Positions 47,819-57,486 are shown, counted from the stretch's first letter. The stretch is DNA of 64,000 nucleotides from Roseomonas sp. AR75 (GCF_005222815.1 NZ_STGB01000001.1:1240001-1304000); one strand, 5' to 3'. A program made the numbers and translations. The notes: generated from the letters alone by a model not told the origin.

Positions 47819-48921
47819 GCGTCACCGCCCTGCCCGGCGCCCCTGCCTCCCGCCTGCGCATCGGGCTGCGCGCCGTCCTGATCGGCGCCATCCTGCTGCT
47901 GGCGGCGATGCCGGTGCTGAACCAGCTGCCGCAGGATCATGCGCTGCATGTCTCGGACTTCCTGGTCTCGGTGACGGGCAAGTGGATCTGCTACGCGATC
48001 CTGGCGCTCTCGCTGGATCTCGCCTGGGGGTATGCCGGCATCCTCTCGCTGGGGCATGGCGCCTTCTTCGCGCTGGGCGGCTACGCGATGGGGATGCACC
48101 TGATGCGGCTGATCGGGCCGCGCGGCGTGTACGGACACCCGGTGCTGCCCGACTTCATGGTGTTCCTGGGATACCAGGAACTCCCCTGGTACTGGCTCGG
48201 CTTCGACCACTTCGCCTTCGCGATGCTGATGGTGCTGCTGGTGCCCGGCGCGCTGGCCTTCGCGCTGGGCTGGCTGTGCTTCCGCAGCCGCATCACCGGC
48301 GTCTACCTCTCCATCATCACGCAGGCGATGACCTATGCGCTGATGCTGGCCTTTTTCCGCAACGACATGGGCTTCGGTGGCAACAACGGCTTCACCGACT
48401 TCAAGGAGCTGCTGGGGATGCCGCTGAACACCCCGGCGGCGCGATCCTCGCTGTTCTATGCCTCGCTGGTGTCGCTGGTCGGCTGCTACCTGCTGTGCCG
48501 CTGGATCACCGGCACGAAATACGGCCGCGTGCTGACCGCCATCCGCGACGCCGAGAGCCGCGTGCGCTTCCTTGGCTACGACGTCACGCACCACAAGCTG
48601 TTCGCCTTCGTGCTCTCCGCCATGATGGCGGGGCTGGCGGGCGCGCTCTATGTGCCGCAGGTCGGCATCATCAATCCCGGCGAGTTCAGCCCGGGCAACT
48701 CGATCGAGGCGGTCGTCTGGGTGGCGGTCGGCGGGCGCGGCACGCTGGTCGGCGCGGTGCTCGGCGCCTTCAGCGTGAACGGGCTGAAGACCTGGCTGAC
48801 CAGCGCGGCGCCGGATCTCTGGCTGTTCGTGCTGGGCGGGCTGTTCGTTCTGGTGACGCTGTTCCTGCCGCGCGGACTGGTCGGACTCCTGCAGGGGCGC
48901 GCCCAGGGAGAGCGGAAGTGA
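47815..48921 (+). CDS. urtC: Urea ABC transporter permease UrtC
   Basis: A 368-residue permease of the LivM type with about ten hydrophobic segments. Family motifs include LSLGHGAFFALGGYAMGMHLM and the loop around RDAESRVRFLGYDV. The start overlaps urtB, and the stop overlaps the GTG start of urtD. Confidence 0.96.
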   Translation: MSVTALPGAPASRLRIGLRAVLIGAILLLAAMPVLNQLPQDHALHVSDFLVSVTGKWICYAILALSLDLAWGYAGILSLGHGAFFALGGYAMGMHLMRLIGPRGVYGHPVLPDFMVFLGYQELPWYWLGFDHFAFAMLMVLLVPGALAFALGWLCFRSRITGVYLSIITQAMTYALMLAFFRNDMGFGGNNGFTDFKELLGMPLNTPAARSSLFYASLVSLVGCYLLCRWITGTKYGRVLTAIRDAESRVRFLGYDVTHHKLFAFVLSAMMAGLAGALYVPQVGIINPGEFSPGNSIEAVVWVAVGGRGTLVGAVLGAFSVNGLKTWLTSAAPDLWLFVLGGLFVLVTLFLPRGLVGLLQGRAQGERK

Positions 48922-49655
48922 AGGGCCGGCGGCTCTATCTGGATGGCGTCTCGGTGGTGTTCGACGGCTTCCGCGCGCTGAACAACCTGGCGCTGATCGT
49001 CGAGCCGGGCGAGTTGCGCGCCGTGATCGGGCCGAACGGCGCCGGCAAGACCACCATGATGGACGTGATCACCGGCAAGACCCGTCCCACCGCGGGCATC
49101 GTCACCTTCGGCGAGGCGGACCTGACGCGCATGGACGAGGCCTCGATCGCCAATCTCGGCATCGGCCGCAAGTTCCAGAAGCCGACGGTGTTCGACGCGC
49201 TGACGGTGTTCGAGAATCTGGAGCTTGCGCTGAAGGCGCCGCGCGGGCCGATCGCCTGCCTGCGCTGGGCGCTGACCGGCGCGGCGATGGCCCGCATCGA
49301 AGGCGTGATGCAGGAGATCGGGCTCAGCGAGCGCGCGCAGGATGCCGCCGCCATCCTCTCCCACGGGCAGCGGCAATGGCTGGAGATCGGGATGCTGCTG
49401 ATGCAGGACCCCGACCTGCTGCTGGTGGATGAGCCGGTGGCCGGCATGACGGATGCCGAGACGGAGCACACCGCAAGGCTGCTGGCGGGCATCGCGGGCA
49501 AGCGCAGCGTGGTGGTGGTGGAGCATGACCTGGAATTCGTCCGCGCGCTGAACTGCCGCGTGACGGTGCTGGCGGAGGGCACGCTGCTGTCCGAAGGCTC
49601 CATCGACCACGTGCAGAACGACGAGAAGGTCATCGAAGTGTATCTGGGCCGCTGA
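48918..49655 (+). CDS. urtD: Urea ABC transporter ATP-binding protein UrtD
   Basis: A 245-residue ATPase. Walker A is GPNGAGKTT, the signature is LSHGQRQWLEIG, typical of UrtD, and Walker B is LLLVDEPVAGM. The GTG start at 48918 overlaps the urtC stop and follows GGGAGAG. It works with UrtE. Confidence 0.96.
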   Translation: MKGRRLYLDGVSVVFDGFRALNNLALIVEPGELRAVIGPNGAGKTTMMDVITGKTRPTAGIVTFGEADLTRMDEASIANLGIGRKFQKPTVFDALTVFENLELALKAPRGPIACLRWALTGAAMARIEGVMQEIGLSERAQDAAAILSHGQRQWLEIGMLLMQDPDLLLVDEPVAGMTDAETEHTARLLAGIAGKRSVVVVEHDLEFVRALNCRVTVLAEGTLLSEGSIDHVQNDEKVIEVYLGR

Positions 49656-49659
49656 GGGC

Positions 49660-50355
49660 ATGCTGGACGTCGCCAATATCGACCTGTTCTACGGCGCCAG
49701 CCGGTGCCTGCGCGGCGTCTCCATGGCGGCGCAGCCCGGCGAGGTGACGGCCGTGCTGGGGCGCAACGGCGTGGGCAAATCCTCGCTGCTGCGGGCCATC
49801 ATGGGGCTGGAGCGCGTACGTTCCGGCACCATCACCTGGGAAGGCCGGGACGTGACGCAGATGCCGCCGTCGGAACGTGCGCGCGCCGGCATCGGCTATG
49901 TGCCGCAGGGGCGCGAGATCTTTCCCTTCCTGACCGTGCAGGAGAACCTGGAAACCGCGCTGGCCGCGGCGCCGCGCGGCGAGAAGAGCGTGCCCGGGGA
50001 GATCTTCGACCTCTTCCCCATCCTCCGTCAGTTCCTGCGCCGGCGCGGCGGCGACCTCTCCGGTGGGCAGCAGCAGCAGCTTGCGATCGGGCGTGCCCTC
50101 TGCGCCCGGCCGCGGCTGCTGATCCTGGACGAGCCGACCGAAGGCATCCAGCCTTCCGTCATCAAGGACATCGCCCGCGTGATCCGCCACCTGTCCCGCG
50201 ACCGCGGCATGGCGGTCGTCCTCGTCGAGCAGTACTACGACTTCGCGCGCGAACTCGCCGACCGGATCGTGGTCATGGTGCGCGGCGAGGTCGCGATGGC
50301 CGGGCCGACCGAAGACCTCGACGAACCGGCGGTCCGGCGTCTTCTGACCGTCTGA
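49660..50355 (+). CDS. urtE: Urea ABC transporter ATP-binding protein UrtE
   Basis: A 231-residue ATPase. Walker A is GRNGVGKSS, the signature is LSGGQQQQLAIGRAL and Walker B is LLILDEPTEGIQ. It is the last gene of the urea importer, 4 bases after urtD, followed by a 114-base spacer. Confidence 0.96.
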   Translation: MLDVANIDLFYGASRCLRGVSMAAQPGEVTAVLGRNGVGKSSLLRAIMGLERVRSGTITWEGRDVTQMPPSERARAGIGYVPQGREIFPFLTVQENLETALAAAPRGEKSVPGEIFDLFPILRQFLRRRGGDLSGGQQQQLAIGRALCARPRLLILDEPTEGIQPSVIKDIARVIRHLSRDRGMAVVLVEQYYDFARELADRIVVMVRGEVAMAGPTEDLDEPAVRRLLTV

Positions 50356-50469
50356 AGGCAGCGGTCAGGGGCAAGGCTTCGCCCTTGTTCCGATCTGGAG
50401 CGATTGCTACACAACGAACCGTATCGAGCCATGCCGACCTTGCGGCATGCGCGAGACGGGAGAAGACGC

Positions 50470-52071
50470 ATGATTCCTCGGCTTGCCCGCGCGGCGGCTC
50501 TCGGCCTTGCACTTGCGGGCGCAGCCTTGCCCGCCTTCGCGCAATCCACCTCGCCCGATCGCGTGCTGCGGATGGTGCCGAACGCCGACCTGCAGACGCT
50601 CGATCCCATCAACACGACCGCCGGCGTGGTGCAGAGCCACGCGCACATGATCTACGACCAGCTCTTCGGGCGCGACGCGCAGCAGCGGCCGCAGCCGCAG
50701 ATGGTGGCTAGCCACAGCGTGTCGCCGGACGGCCTCGTCTGGCGCTTCACGCTGCGCGACGGCCTTGCCTTCCACGACGGCGCCCCCGTGGCGGCGGCGG
50801 ATGTCGTCGCCTCGCTGCGCCGCTGGGGCGCGCGCGATCCGCATGGCCGCCAGATCATGGGGATCACCGTCAGCCTGGCCGCCGAGCCGGACGGCAAGAC
50901 GGTGGTGTGGACGCTTCGGCGTCCCTACAGCCTGATGCTGGACGCGCTGTCCAAGCCTGCGGGCAATATGCCTGCGATCATGCCGGCCCGCGTCGCCGCG
51001 ACGGATCCCTTCACCGCCATCACCGAGACGATCGGCAGCGGACCCTTCATCTTCGTGCGCGAGGAATGGGTGCCGGGCAGTCGCGTGGTCTATCGCCGCA
51101 ACCCGAACTACGTGCCGCGCAGCGAGCCGGCCTCCGGCACGGCGGGCGGCAAGGTGGTGCATGTGGACCGCGTGGAGTGGCTCAACATCGCCAATGCGCA
51201 GACCGCGGTTCTGGCGCTGATCCAGGGCGAGCTCGACTTCATCGAGAGCCCGGGCGTGGATTTCCTGCCGATGCTCCAGCGGCGCGGCATGCGGCTGGTG
51301 CGCATCAACACGCTGGGTGCGCCCGGCATGATCCGGATGAACCACATCCATCCGCCCTTCAACGATCCCCGCGCGCGTGAGGCGCTGATGCTCCTGGTGA
51401 ACCAGGAGGAGATCCTGCAGGCGATGTTCCCGGACCCGTCGCTGTATCAGGTCTGCCACGTATTTTTCGTCTGCGGATCCCCGCAGGAGACCAATGCCGG
51501 CGTGCCGCCCGGCCTCGGCTCGCCGGCCGCAAAGGAACGCGCGCGGCAGTTGCTGCGCGAAAGCGGTTATGACGGATCGCCCATCGTCATCATGGACCCG
51601 ACCGACAATCCCTTCGTCCATGCCGCGACGCTGGTGCTGGCGCAGCAGATGCAGCAGGTGGGCTTCCGCACCGATGTGCAGGCGATGGATTTCGCCTCCA
51701 TGGCCGGCCGCCGAGCGAATCGCCGTCCGCCTAGCGAGGGCGGCTGGCATATCGGGCTCACCTTCTGGAACGGGCTCGGCGCGAGCGATCCGGTCGGCAA
51801 CGTCCCGATGCAGGCGAGCTGCGAGCGGGCCTGGCCGGGCTGGCCCTGCGATCCGGCGCATCAGGCGCTGATCGACGCCTTCCCCTACGCCGCGAACGCG
51901 CAGGAGCGGCAGCGCATCCTGGAGGAGCTGCAGACCAGCGCCTACCGCCTGGTGCCCTATGTGCCCTACGGCCAGTGGTACCTGCCAGCGGCGCATGGCC
52001 CGCGCGTCTCGGGCGTGCTGGCGATGCCAGGCATCATCATCGCCTGGAACGTGCAGAAGGCGGCGCGCTGA
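50470..52071 (+). CDS. Orphan ABC transporter substrate-binding protein (family 5, peptide type)
   Basis: A 533-residue periplasmic binding protein. The signal peptide (MIPRLARAAALG, ending AFA-Q) precedes a family 5 body with LQTLDPINTTAGVV and FTLRDGLAFHDGAPV. GGGAGAAG precedes ATG 50470. No permease or ATPase of this type is adjacent; the importer at 34-38 kb is the nearest possible partner. A 7-bp inverted repeat CATGCCG/CGGCATG (50430-50436/50443-50449) lies upstream and might be an operator. Confidence 0.88.
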   Translation: MIPRLARAAALGLALAGAALPAFAQSTSPDRVLRMVPNADLQTLDPINTTAGVVQSHAHMIYDQLFGRDAQQRPQPQMVASHSVSPDGLVWRFTLRDGLAFHDGAPVAAADVVASLRRWGARDPHGRQIMGITVSLAAEPDGKTVVWTLRRPYSLMLDALSKPAGNMPAIMPARVAATDPFTAITETIGSGPFIFVREEWVPGSRVVYRRNPNYVPRSEPASGTAGGKVVHVDRVEWLNIANAQTAVLALIQGELDFIESPGVDFLPMLQRRGMRLVRINTLGAPGMIRMNHIHPPFNDPRAREALMLLVNQEEILQAMFPDPSLYQVCHVFFVCGSPQETNAGVPPGLGSPAAKERARQLLRESGYDGSPIVIMDPTDNPFVHAATLVLAQQMQQVGFRTDVQAMDFASMAGRRANRRPPSEGGWHIGLTFWNGLGASDPVGNVPMQASCERAWPGWPCDPAHQALIDAFPYAANAQERQRILEELQTSAYRLVPYVPYGQWYLPAAHGPRVSGVLAMPGIIIAWNVQKAAR

Positions 52072-52077
52072 GCGCCG

Positions 52078-52857
52078 TCAAAGGTTCCGGCGCTGCGCCC
52101 GCAGCGTCGGCAGCCCGATGCCGGTGGCGTCGAAGCCGCCATCCACCGCGATGACCTGGCCGGTCATATAGCTGGCGCGATCGCTGCACAGGAAGAAGAT
52201 CGCCTCGGCGAGTTCCGTCTCCAGCCCGTAGCGACCGAGCGGGATGGTGTCGTGGTAGTCTTTGCGGATCTCTGGCGTGTGCACCGCCTTGGCCATGGCG
52301 GTGTCCACCGGGCCGGGCGCCACGGCGTTCACGCGGATGCCGAGCGCGCCGAGCTCCACCGCCTGCTGCTTGGTCAGATGCGCCAGCGCCGCCTTGCTGG
52401 TGCCATAGGCGACGCGCAGCGTGGAGGCGCGCAGGCCGGAGATGGAGGTGATGTTCACCACCGCCCCGCCGCCGCCTTCCGCCATCAGCGGCGCCGCCGC
52501 CTGGGTGGCGAGGAAGGGGCCGGTCAGGTTCACCGCCATCACCCGCGCCCATTCCTCCGGCGTCACGTCCAGGATCGGCTTGAACACCGCGGTGCCGGCG
52601 TTGTTCACCAGCGCGTCCAGCCGGCCGAAATGGGCATGCGCGCGCTGCACGGCGGCGGTGACGCCGACGGCGTCCGCCACGTCGCAATGCAGCGCCAGCG
52701 TGTCGTCCGGTCGCGCCAACTCCGCCATCGCATGGCCGAGCAGCTCGCCATCGATGTCGAGCAGCGCGACGCGCCAGCCCTCGGCCAGGAAGCGGCGCGT
52801 CGTCGCCAACCCGATGCCGCGGCCAGACCCCGTGACCAGTGCGACCTTCGTGCTCAT
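52078..52857 (-). CDS. SDR family oxidoreductase
   Basis: A 259-residue classical SDR. Motifs are TGSGRGIG, NNAG and YGTSK, with the catalytic serine in NITSISG. It overlaps the GMC oxidoreductase stop by ATGA, so both are co-translated and probably act in sequence on an alcohol. It converges on the binding protein with 6 bases between stops. Confidence 0.9.
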   Translation of the reverse strand: MSTKVALVTGSGRGIGLATTRRFLAEGWRVALLDIDGELLGHAMAELARPDDTLALHCDVADAVGVTAAVQRAHAHFGRLDALVNNAGTAVFKPILDVTPEEWARVMAVNLTGPFLATQAAAPLMAEGGGGAVVNITSISGLRASTLRVAYGTSKAALAHLTKQQAVELGALGIRVNAVAPGPVDTAMAKAVHTPEIRKDYHDTIPLGRYGLETELAEAIFFLCSDRASYMTGQVIAVDGGFDATGIGLPTLRAQRRNL

Positions 52858-54497
52858 GCTGCCTGCTCCGCCATCTCGCGACCGCGGATCATGTCCGCCG
52901 CCTTCTCCGCGATCATCAGGGTGGTCGCATAGGTGTTGGCCGAGGGCATCAGCGGCATCACGGAGGCATCCACCACGCGCAGCCCTTGCATCCCGTGCAC
53001 CAGCAGGCGGTCGCTGACCACCGCGCCAGGGTCGGTCTCCGGCCCCATCCGTGCCGTCCCGATCAGGTGATAGGTCGTGCTGCCGTTGCGCTTCGAGAAA
53101 TCAAGCAGTTCGTCATCGGTCTGGGCCTGCGGCCCGGGCAGCGTCTCGCGCTCCAGGAACGCCCCGAGTTCCGGCGTGCCGAGCATCCGGCGCAGCAGGC
53201 GCATGCCCGCGATATGCACGCGGACATCCATCGGGTCGGAGAGGTAGTTCGGGTTGATCTCAGGATCCTCGAACACGTCGGCACTGCGCGCGCGCACCCA
53301 GCCATGGCTTTCCGGCCGATGCTGCCAGGCGCCGGCGGTGACGCCGGGATAGTCGTCCAGGATGTAGACCTTGCCCTCGGCGTAGGAGCCCGGGGTGAAG
53401 ACGCATTGCAGGTCCGGCTGGTCCAGCCCCTCGAAGCTCTTCCAGAAGACATGCACATGGGACGGCGTGGTGGCGAGGATGTTGGGCTTCCCCGTCGCCC
53501 AGCGCGCGAGTTGCATCCCGAGGCGCAGGCCGCGCGAGAGCTCGTTCAGCGTGGCGACGCCGGGTTTGGCGCGCATCACGAAGCGCGCCGCGTAGTGGTC
53601 GCGGAAGTTGGACCCGACACCGCGCAACTCGTGCACCACCGGCACGCCGAGGCGCCCGAGCAGATCGGACGGCCCGACGCCCGAGACCTGCAGCAGCCGC
53701 GCCGTGTTCACCGTGCCGGCCGAGAGGATCACCTCCCGCCGCGCCCGCACCTCGCGCGGCGCTCCGCCGCGGGCGGCGAGGTACTGGATGCCGACGGCGC
53801 GCTTCCCCTCGAACAGGATGCGGCTGGCCCGCGCGTTGGTGCGCACCTCCAGGTTCTTCCGGCTCATCGCAGGGTGCAGGAAGGCGCGCGCGGCGGAGAC
53901 GCGGCGGCCGTTGCGGATGGTGCGCTGGTAGTAGCCGACGCCGGCCTGATCGCCGCAATTGTAGTCGCGCGCACGGGGAATGCCGAGGTTCACGCAGCCC
54001 TGGATGAAGGCTTCGGAAACCGGGTGGATCCAGTCCATGTCGGTGACCGGGATCGCGCCGTCGTTGCGACCGCGCGTGTCGTCGCTCACGCCGATGCGGT
54101 TCTCGCTGCGGCGGTAGTACGGCAGGCAGTCCGCGTAGCTCCAGCCGCGATTGCCGCGCTGTCCCCAGGAATCGAGGTCGGTCGGCTGGCCGCGGTTGTA
54201 GATCATGCCGTTCACCGAGGAGCCCCCGCCGAGCGTGCGTCCCTGGGTCGTCGCGATGCGCCGTCCGCCGGTGTTTGCCGTGGGCTCCGTCTTGAACTGC
54301 CAGGTCACCGACGGATCGGCCAGCGTCTTCACGAAGCCGGCGGGAATGTGGATCCAGGGATTGCGGTCGGGCGGCCCGGCCTCCAGCACGCAGACCGTGA
54401 CGCCGGGATCCTCGGTCAGCCGGTTCGCGAGCACCGAGCCGGCTGCGCCGGAGCCCACGATGACGTAGTCGAAGCTGTCGGCCGTCGTTTCAGTCAT
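52854..54497 (-). CDS. GMC-family FAD oxidoreductase (choline-dehydrogenase-like)
   Basis: A 547-residue flavoenzyme oxidising primary alcohols. The FAD motif is VGSGAAGSVLANRL, GMC signature 1 is GGGSSVNGMIYNRG, and signature 2 is GTVNTARLLQVSGVGP. The catalytic histidine segment is TTYHLIGTARMG, and the C-terminal active-site region is SANTYATTLMIAEKA. Substrate may be choline or another alcohol; no betaine aldehyde dehydrogenase is adjacent. Confidence 0.92.
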   Translation of the reverse strand: MTETTADSFDYVIVGSGAAGSVLANRLTEDPGVTVCVLEAGPPDRNPWIHIPAGFVKTLADPSVTWQFKTEPTANTGGRRIATTQGRTLGGGSSVNGMIYNRGQPTDLDSWGQRGNRGWSYADCLPYYRRSENRIGVSDDTRGRNDGAIPVTDMDWIHPVSEAFIQGCVNLGIPRARDYNCGDQAGVGYYQRTIRNGRRVSAARAFLHPAMSRKNLEVRTNARASRILFEGKRAVGIQYLAARGGAPREVRARREVILSAGTVNTARLLQVSGVGPSDLLGRLGVPVVHELRGVGSNFRDHYAARFVMRAKPGVATLNELSRGLRLGMQLARWATGKPNILATTPSHVHVFWKSFEGLDQPDLQCVFTPGSYAEGKVYILDDYPGVTAGAWQHRPESHGWVRARSADVFEDPEINPNYLSDPMDVRVHIAGMRLLRRMLGTPELGAFLERETLPGPQAQTDDELLDFSKRNGSTTYHLIGTARMGPETDPGAVVSDRLLVHGMQGLRVVDASVMPLMPSANTYATTLMIAEKAADMIRGREMAEQAA

Positions 54498-54602
54498 GGC
54501 ACGCGCGATCCTGCATCCGCGCGGCCGGCCGGCACGCGCAACCCCTGGCGCCCTGCCGGGAAGGCATGGGGCCCGCCCGCCTGTCTAGGCCAAGGTGGGC
54601 CT

Positions 54603-55217
54603 TCATGCACCTGGGGTGGATGGCGGCGTGAAGGCAGCCCGCGCGGCCGCCACCTCGGCGCGGGTCACGCAGTCCGCGGCATGATCGTTGACCAGACCCA
54701 TGGCCTGCATGAAGGCATAGACCGTGGTGGGACCGACGAAGGCCCATCCGCGCTTCTTCAGGTCCTTCGACATCGCGACCGACGCCGGCGAGGTGGAGCG
54801 GGTCTGTGGGTCGGGATCTGCGGCCTCCTCGAAACGCCACACATAGGCGGCGATGGAGCCTTCCTGGCGAACCAGGTCCTGGGCGCGCTGGGCGTTGTTG
54901 ATCACCGCCTCGATCTTGCCGCGGTGGCGGACGATGCCGGCGTCCTGCAGCAGCCGCTCGACGTCGCGTTCGGTGTAGCGGGCGATGCGGTCGACATCGA
55001 AGCCGTGGAAGGCCGCGCGGAAATTCTCCCGCTTGGCCAGGATGGTCCGCCAGCTCAGGCCGGACTGGAATCCTTCGAGGCAGAGCTTCTCGAACAGCCG
55101 ACGATCATCGGCGACGGGAAAACCCCATTCCGTGTCGTGATAGGCGAAGTAGTCGGGGGAAGCGCCGCACCAATGGCAACGCGGCCGTCCGTCAGGCCCA
55201 GGTATGGTGCTGGCCAT
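54603..55217 (-). CDS. tag: DNA-3-methyladenine glycosylase I
   Basis: A 204-residue base-excision repair enzyme removing 3-methyladenine. The zinc site uses Cys and His in RCHWCG and in VNDHAADC; YHDTEWGFP and WRTILAKRENFR form the substrate pocket. The ATG at 55217 begins the conserved part; an in-frame extension would run through the tRNA gene. It stands alone, downstream of tRNA-Ser on the same strand. Confidence 0.92.
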   Translation of the reverse strand: MASTIPGPDGRPRCHWCGASPDYFAYHDTEWGFPVADDRRLFEKLCLEGFQSGLSWRTILAKRENFRAAFHGFDVDRIARYTERDVERLLQDAGIVRHRGKIEAVINNAQRAQDLVRQEGSIAAYVWRFEEAADPDPQTRSTSPASVAMSKDLKKRGWAFVGPTTVYAFMQAMGLVNDHAADCVTRAEVAAARAAFTPPSTPGA

Positions 55218-55275
55218 GATTTCCCCCAACCCGAATCGGCTGCATGGTGCAGCAGCAAGGCGCGTCGGGCGAGGG

Positions 55276-55369
55276 TGGCGGAGGGGATGGGATTCGAACC
55301 CACGATAGAGGTTTAAGCCCCTATAACGGTTTAGCAAACCGTCGCCTTCAGCCGCTCGGCCACCCCTCC
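55276..55369 (-). tRNA. tRNA-Ser (anticodon GCU)
   Basis: A 94-base class II tRNA. The acceptor stem pairs GGAGGGG (55369-55363) with CCCCTCC (55286-55280), then G and an encoded CCA (55278-55276). The anticodon arm is ACGGTTTGCTAAACCGT, giving anticodon GCT for AGC/AGU serine codons. A long variable arm (with GGGGCTTAAACCTCT nearby) and the T arm GGGTTCGAATCCC are present. Confidence 0.96.
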
Positions 55370-55454
55370 GCACGGGTCAGCGTCACGCATGCCAAAGTTG
55401 CACGACGTATGCAGCGCTGCTTCTACCCGCCCTGCCCCGGCCCGACAACCCGTG

Positions 55455-56084
55455 TCAGGAAAGCGCGACCTCGAAGCCGCGCTGCACGGCCGGGCGGGCC
55501 ATCATCCGGGCGTACCAGGCGCCAACCGCAGGGAACTCCTCGAAGGACACCTGGTGGCGCTCATGGCGCCAGGCCCAGCCCAGGATGGCGAAGTCGGCAA
55601 TGCTCGGCTCGCCGGCAGTGGCTACGAAATCGCGCCCTGCCATGCGCTTGTCCAGCACGCCGTAAAGCCGCTTGGTCTCGGTGTGGTAGCGCTTCACGCC
55701 GTAGTCGCGGGCCGGACCCTCGGGCTGCATCAGGAAGTGGTGCACCTGGCCGGGCATCGGCCCGAAGCCGCCCATCTGCCACATCAGCCATTCCCACACC
55801 TCCACGCGGGCGCGGGGCTCGACCGGCAGGAAGCGCCCGGTCTTCTCGGCCAGATAGAGCAGGATGGCGCCGGACTCGAAAACGCTGATCGGCCGCCCGC
55901 CAGGACCCTCCGGGTCGACGATGGCGGGGATGCGGTTGTTGGGAGAGATCGCCAGGAAGGCGGGCTCGAATTGCTGGCCTTTCGAGATATCCACAGGATG
56001 GACCTTGTAGGCCAGCCCCATCTCCTCCAGCGCAATACTGATCTTGCGCCCGTTGGGGGTGTTCCAGGTGTAGAGGTCGATCAT
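55455..56084 (-). CDS. Glutathione S-transferase, YfcG/nu-class-like
   Basis: A 209-residue GST. The N-terminal thioredoxin-like domain contains LYTWNTPNGRKISIALEE, as in YfcG disulfide-bond reductases, then SPNNRIPAIVDPEG and FESGAILLYLAEKTG, the glutathione site. The helical C-terminal domain follows. ATG 56084 matches the family N-terminus. Possible roles are disulfide reduction or detoxification. Confidence 0.9.
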   Translation of the reverse strand: MIDLYTWNTPNGRKISIALEEMGLAYKVHPVDISKGQQFEPAFLAISPNNRIPAIVDPEGPGGRPISVFESGAILLYLAEKTGRFLPVEPRARVEVWEWLMWQMGGFGPMPGQVHHFLMQPEGPARDYGVKRYHTETKRLYGVLDKRMAGRDFVATAGEPSIADFAILGWAWRHERHQVSFEEFPAVGAWYARMMARPAVQRGFEVALS

Positions 56085-56185
56085 CCGGGCAAGCCTCGGC
56101 TTCTGTGGGATAGGCGGCTTGATCCCATGGGAAGCCTGCCACGCCAAGCTTGACCGCCCCCGGGCAGGTTTGCGACTCTCGGTCC

Positions 56186-56470
56186 GTGGCAAGCCTTGTG
56201 AGCCTGCGTGCCGGCGATGACGACACGCTCTGGGCAGTCATCGCGACCGCCGGCCGGAAGAGCCGGGTCGCGAACGTCTATCGCTCGCGGTCCGACGCCC
56301 TGGACGACCGCGCGTGGCGGGCGCAACAGGTGTCCGCGTACGAGGATTGGCTGCGCCGTTCGCGCCAGCCGGTGCCGCATTACAGCGTCGCCCCGATCCG
56401 GCGGGCGGACCTGCCGAAGACATGGAGCCCCCTGCCCGCGCTGGGTTTCCTGCGCGGGCAATTCATCTAG
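56186..56470 (+). CDS. Small protein of unknown function
   Basis: A 94-residue reading frame, soluble and rich in Arg, Trp and Ala, with no signal peptide or membrane segment. The segment WRAQQVSAYEDWLRRSRQPV looks helical. Its third-codon positions are strongly GC, as in neighbouring genes, and it fills the space between two minus-strand genes. Start uncertain: GTG 56186 without a clear ribosome site, or TTG 56150. I do not recognise a family. Confidence 0.5.
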   Translation: MASLVSLRAGDDDTLWAVIATAGRKSRVANVYRSRSDALDDRAWRAQQVSAYEDWLRRSRQPVPHYSVAPIRRADLPKTWSPLPALGFLRGQFI

Positions 56471-56479
56471 AGGCCCGAC

Positions 56480-57451
56480 CTATTCCGCCCGCGCCCCCGA
56501 AAGGCGGACGACCTCGGCCCACTTGCCGACTTCCTCCCGGAGATACGCGGCAAAGGCGTCGCGCGGGCGCGGGTCCGGGACGAACCCCGCGGCATTCAGG
56601 CGCGGACGCAACTCCGGCGACGTCAGGGCGCGGTTCACCTCGACATTCATGCGGTCGCAGATCTCCGCCGGCGTTCCGGGCGGGGCCACCATGGCGAACC
56701 AGGTCAGTGCCTCGAAGCCCGGGAATCCCTGCTCGGCGACGGTCGGTACGTCCGGCAGGGACGGATCACGGCGCAGGCTGGTCACGGCGATGCCGCGCAG
56801 CCGGCCTTCGCGCACCATCGGCAGGGCGGGCGGAAGGCTGGTGCTGCCCACCGGCACCTGGCCGCCGACCACCGCGGTCACGGCCTGGGCCGGGCCGAAG
56901 GGCACATGCTGGATCTCGACCCCCGCGAGGCGACGGAACAGCAACTCCATCCCGAGATGAGTCGTCGTGCCGATGCCGGAGGAGCCGTAGTCCAGCGGAC
57001 GCGCCCGGGCGGCCGCGATCAGCTCCGGCAAGGAACTGACCTGCAGCTTCTCCGGGTTCACGGTGATGATGTTGGGCGTGCTGGCCAGCATCGCCACCGG
57101 CTCGAACTCGGTTGCCTCGTAGCCGGCATTGCGGAACAGGCTCGGATTCACCGAGAAGGCGACCGAATGGGCAAGGAAGACGCTGCCATCCGCAGGGCCG
57201 CGACGCACCGCGACGGTCGCGATGTTGCCTCCGGCGCCAGGCCGGTTCTCCACCACCACGGGCTGTCCGAGCACCGGCTGCAACGCGTTGGCGAGCGCAC
57301 GCGCCAGCACGTCCGTGGAGGAGCCGGGAGGGAAGGCCACGACGATGCGAACCGGCTTGTCGGGCCAGGACTGCGCCCGCGCCAGCCTCGGCGCGGCGGA
57401 CAGGGCGAGGGCGCCGAGCAGCGCCGCGCGGCGTGTGGTCTTCGGGTTCAT
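56480..57451 (-). CDS. Bug/TctC-family tripartite tricarboxylate transporter substrate-binding protein
   Basis: A 323-residue periplasmic binding protein. A twin-arginine-like signal (TTRRAAL) ends ARAQ. RIVVAFPPGSSTD, VVENRPGAGGN and LDYGSSGIGT are Bug-family motifs. GGAGGAAACG precedes the ATG. It is downstream of an FAH-family hydrolase, so the ligand may be a carboxylic acid used by that pathway. No membrane subunits are adjacent. Confidence 0.92.
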   Translation of the reverse strand: MNPKTTRRAALLGALALSAAPRLARAQSWPDKPVRIVVAFPPGSSTDVLARALANALQPVLGQPVVVENRPGAGGNIATVAVRRGPADGSVFLAHSVAFSVNPSLFRNAGYEATEFEPVAMLASTPNIITVNPEKLQVSSLPELIAAARARPLDYGSSGIGTTTHLGMELLFRRLAGVEIQHVPFGPAQAVTAVVGGQVPVGSTSLPPALPMVREGRLRGIAVTSLRRDPSLPDVPTVAEQGFPGFEALTWFAMVAPPGTPAEICDRMNVEVNRALTSPELRPRLNAAGFVPDPRPRDAFAAYLREEVGKWAEVVRLSGARAE

Positions 57452-57486
57452 TGTCGTTTCCTCCCTGCTGGCCGCTTGCCGCGCGG

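Noticed and set aside
55244..55888. A plus-strand open frame across the tRNA-Ser region
   Set aside because: It runs through the tRNA on the opposite strand and opposite the GST gene; the tRNA and GST explain the sequence.
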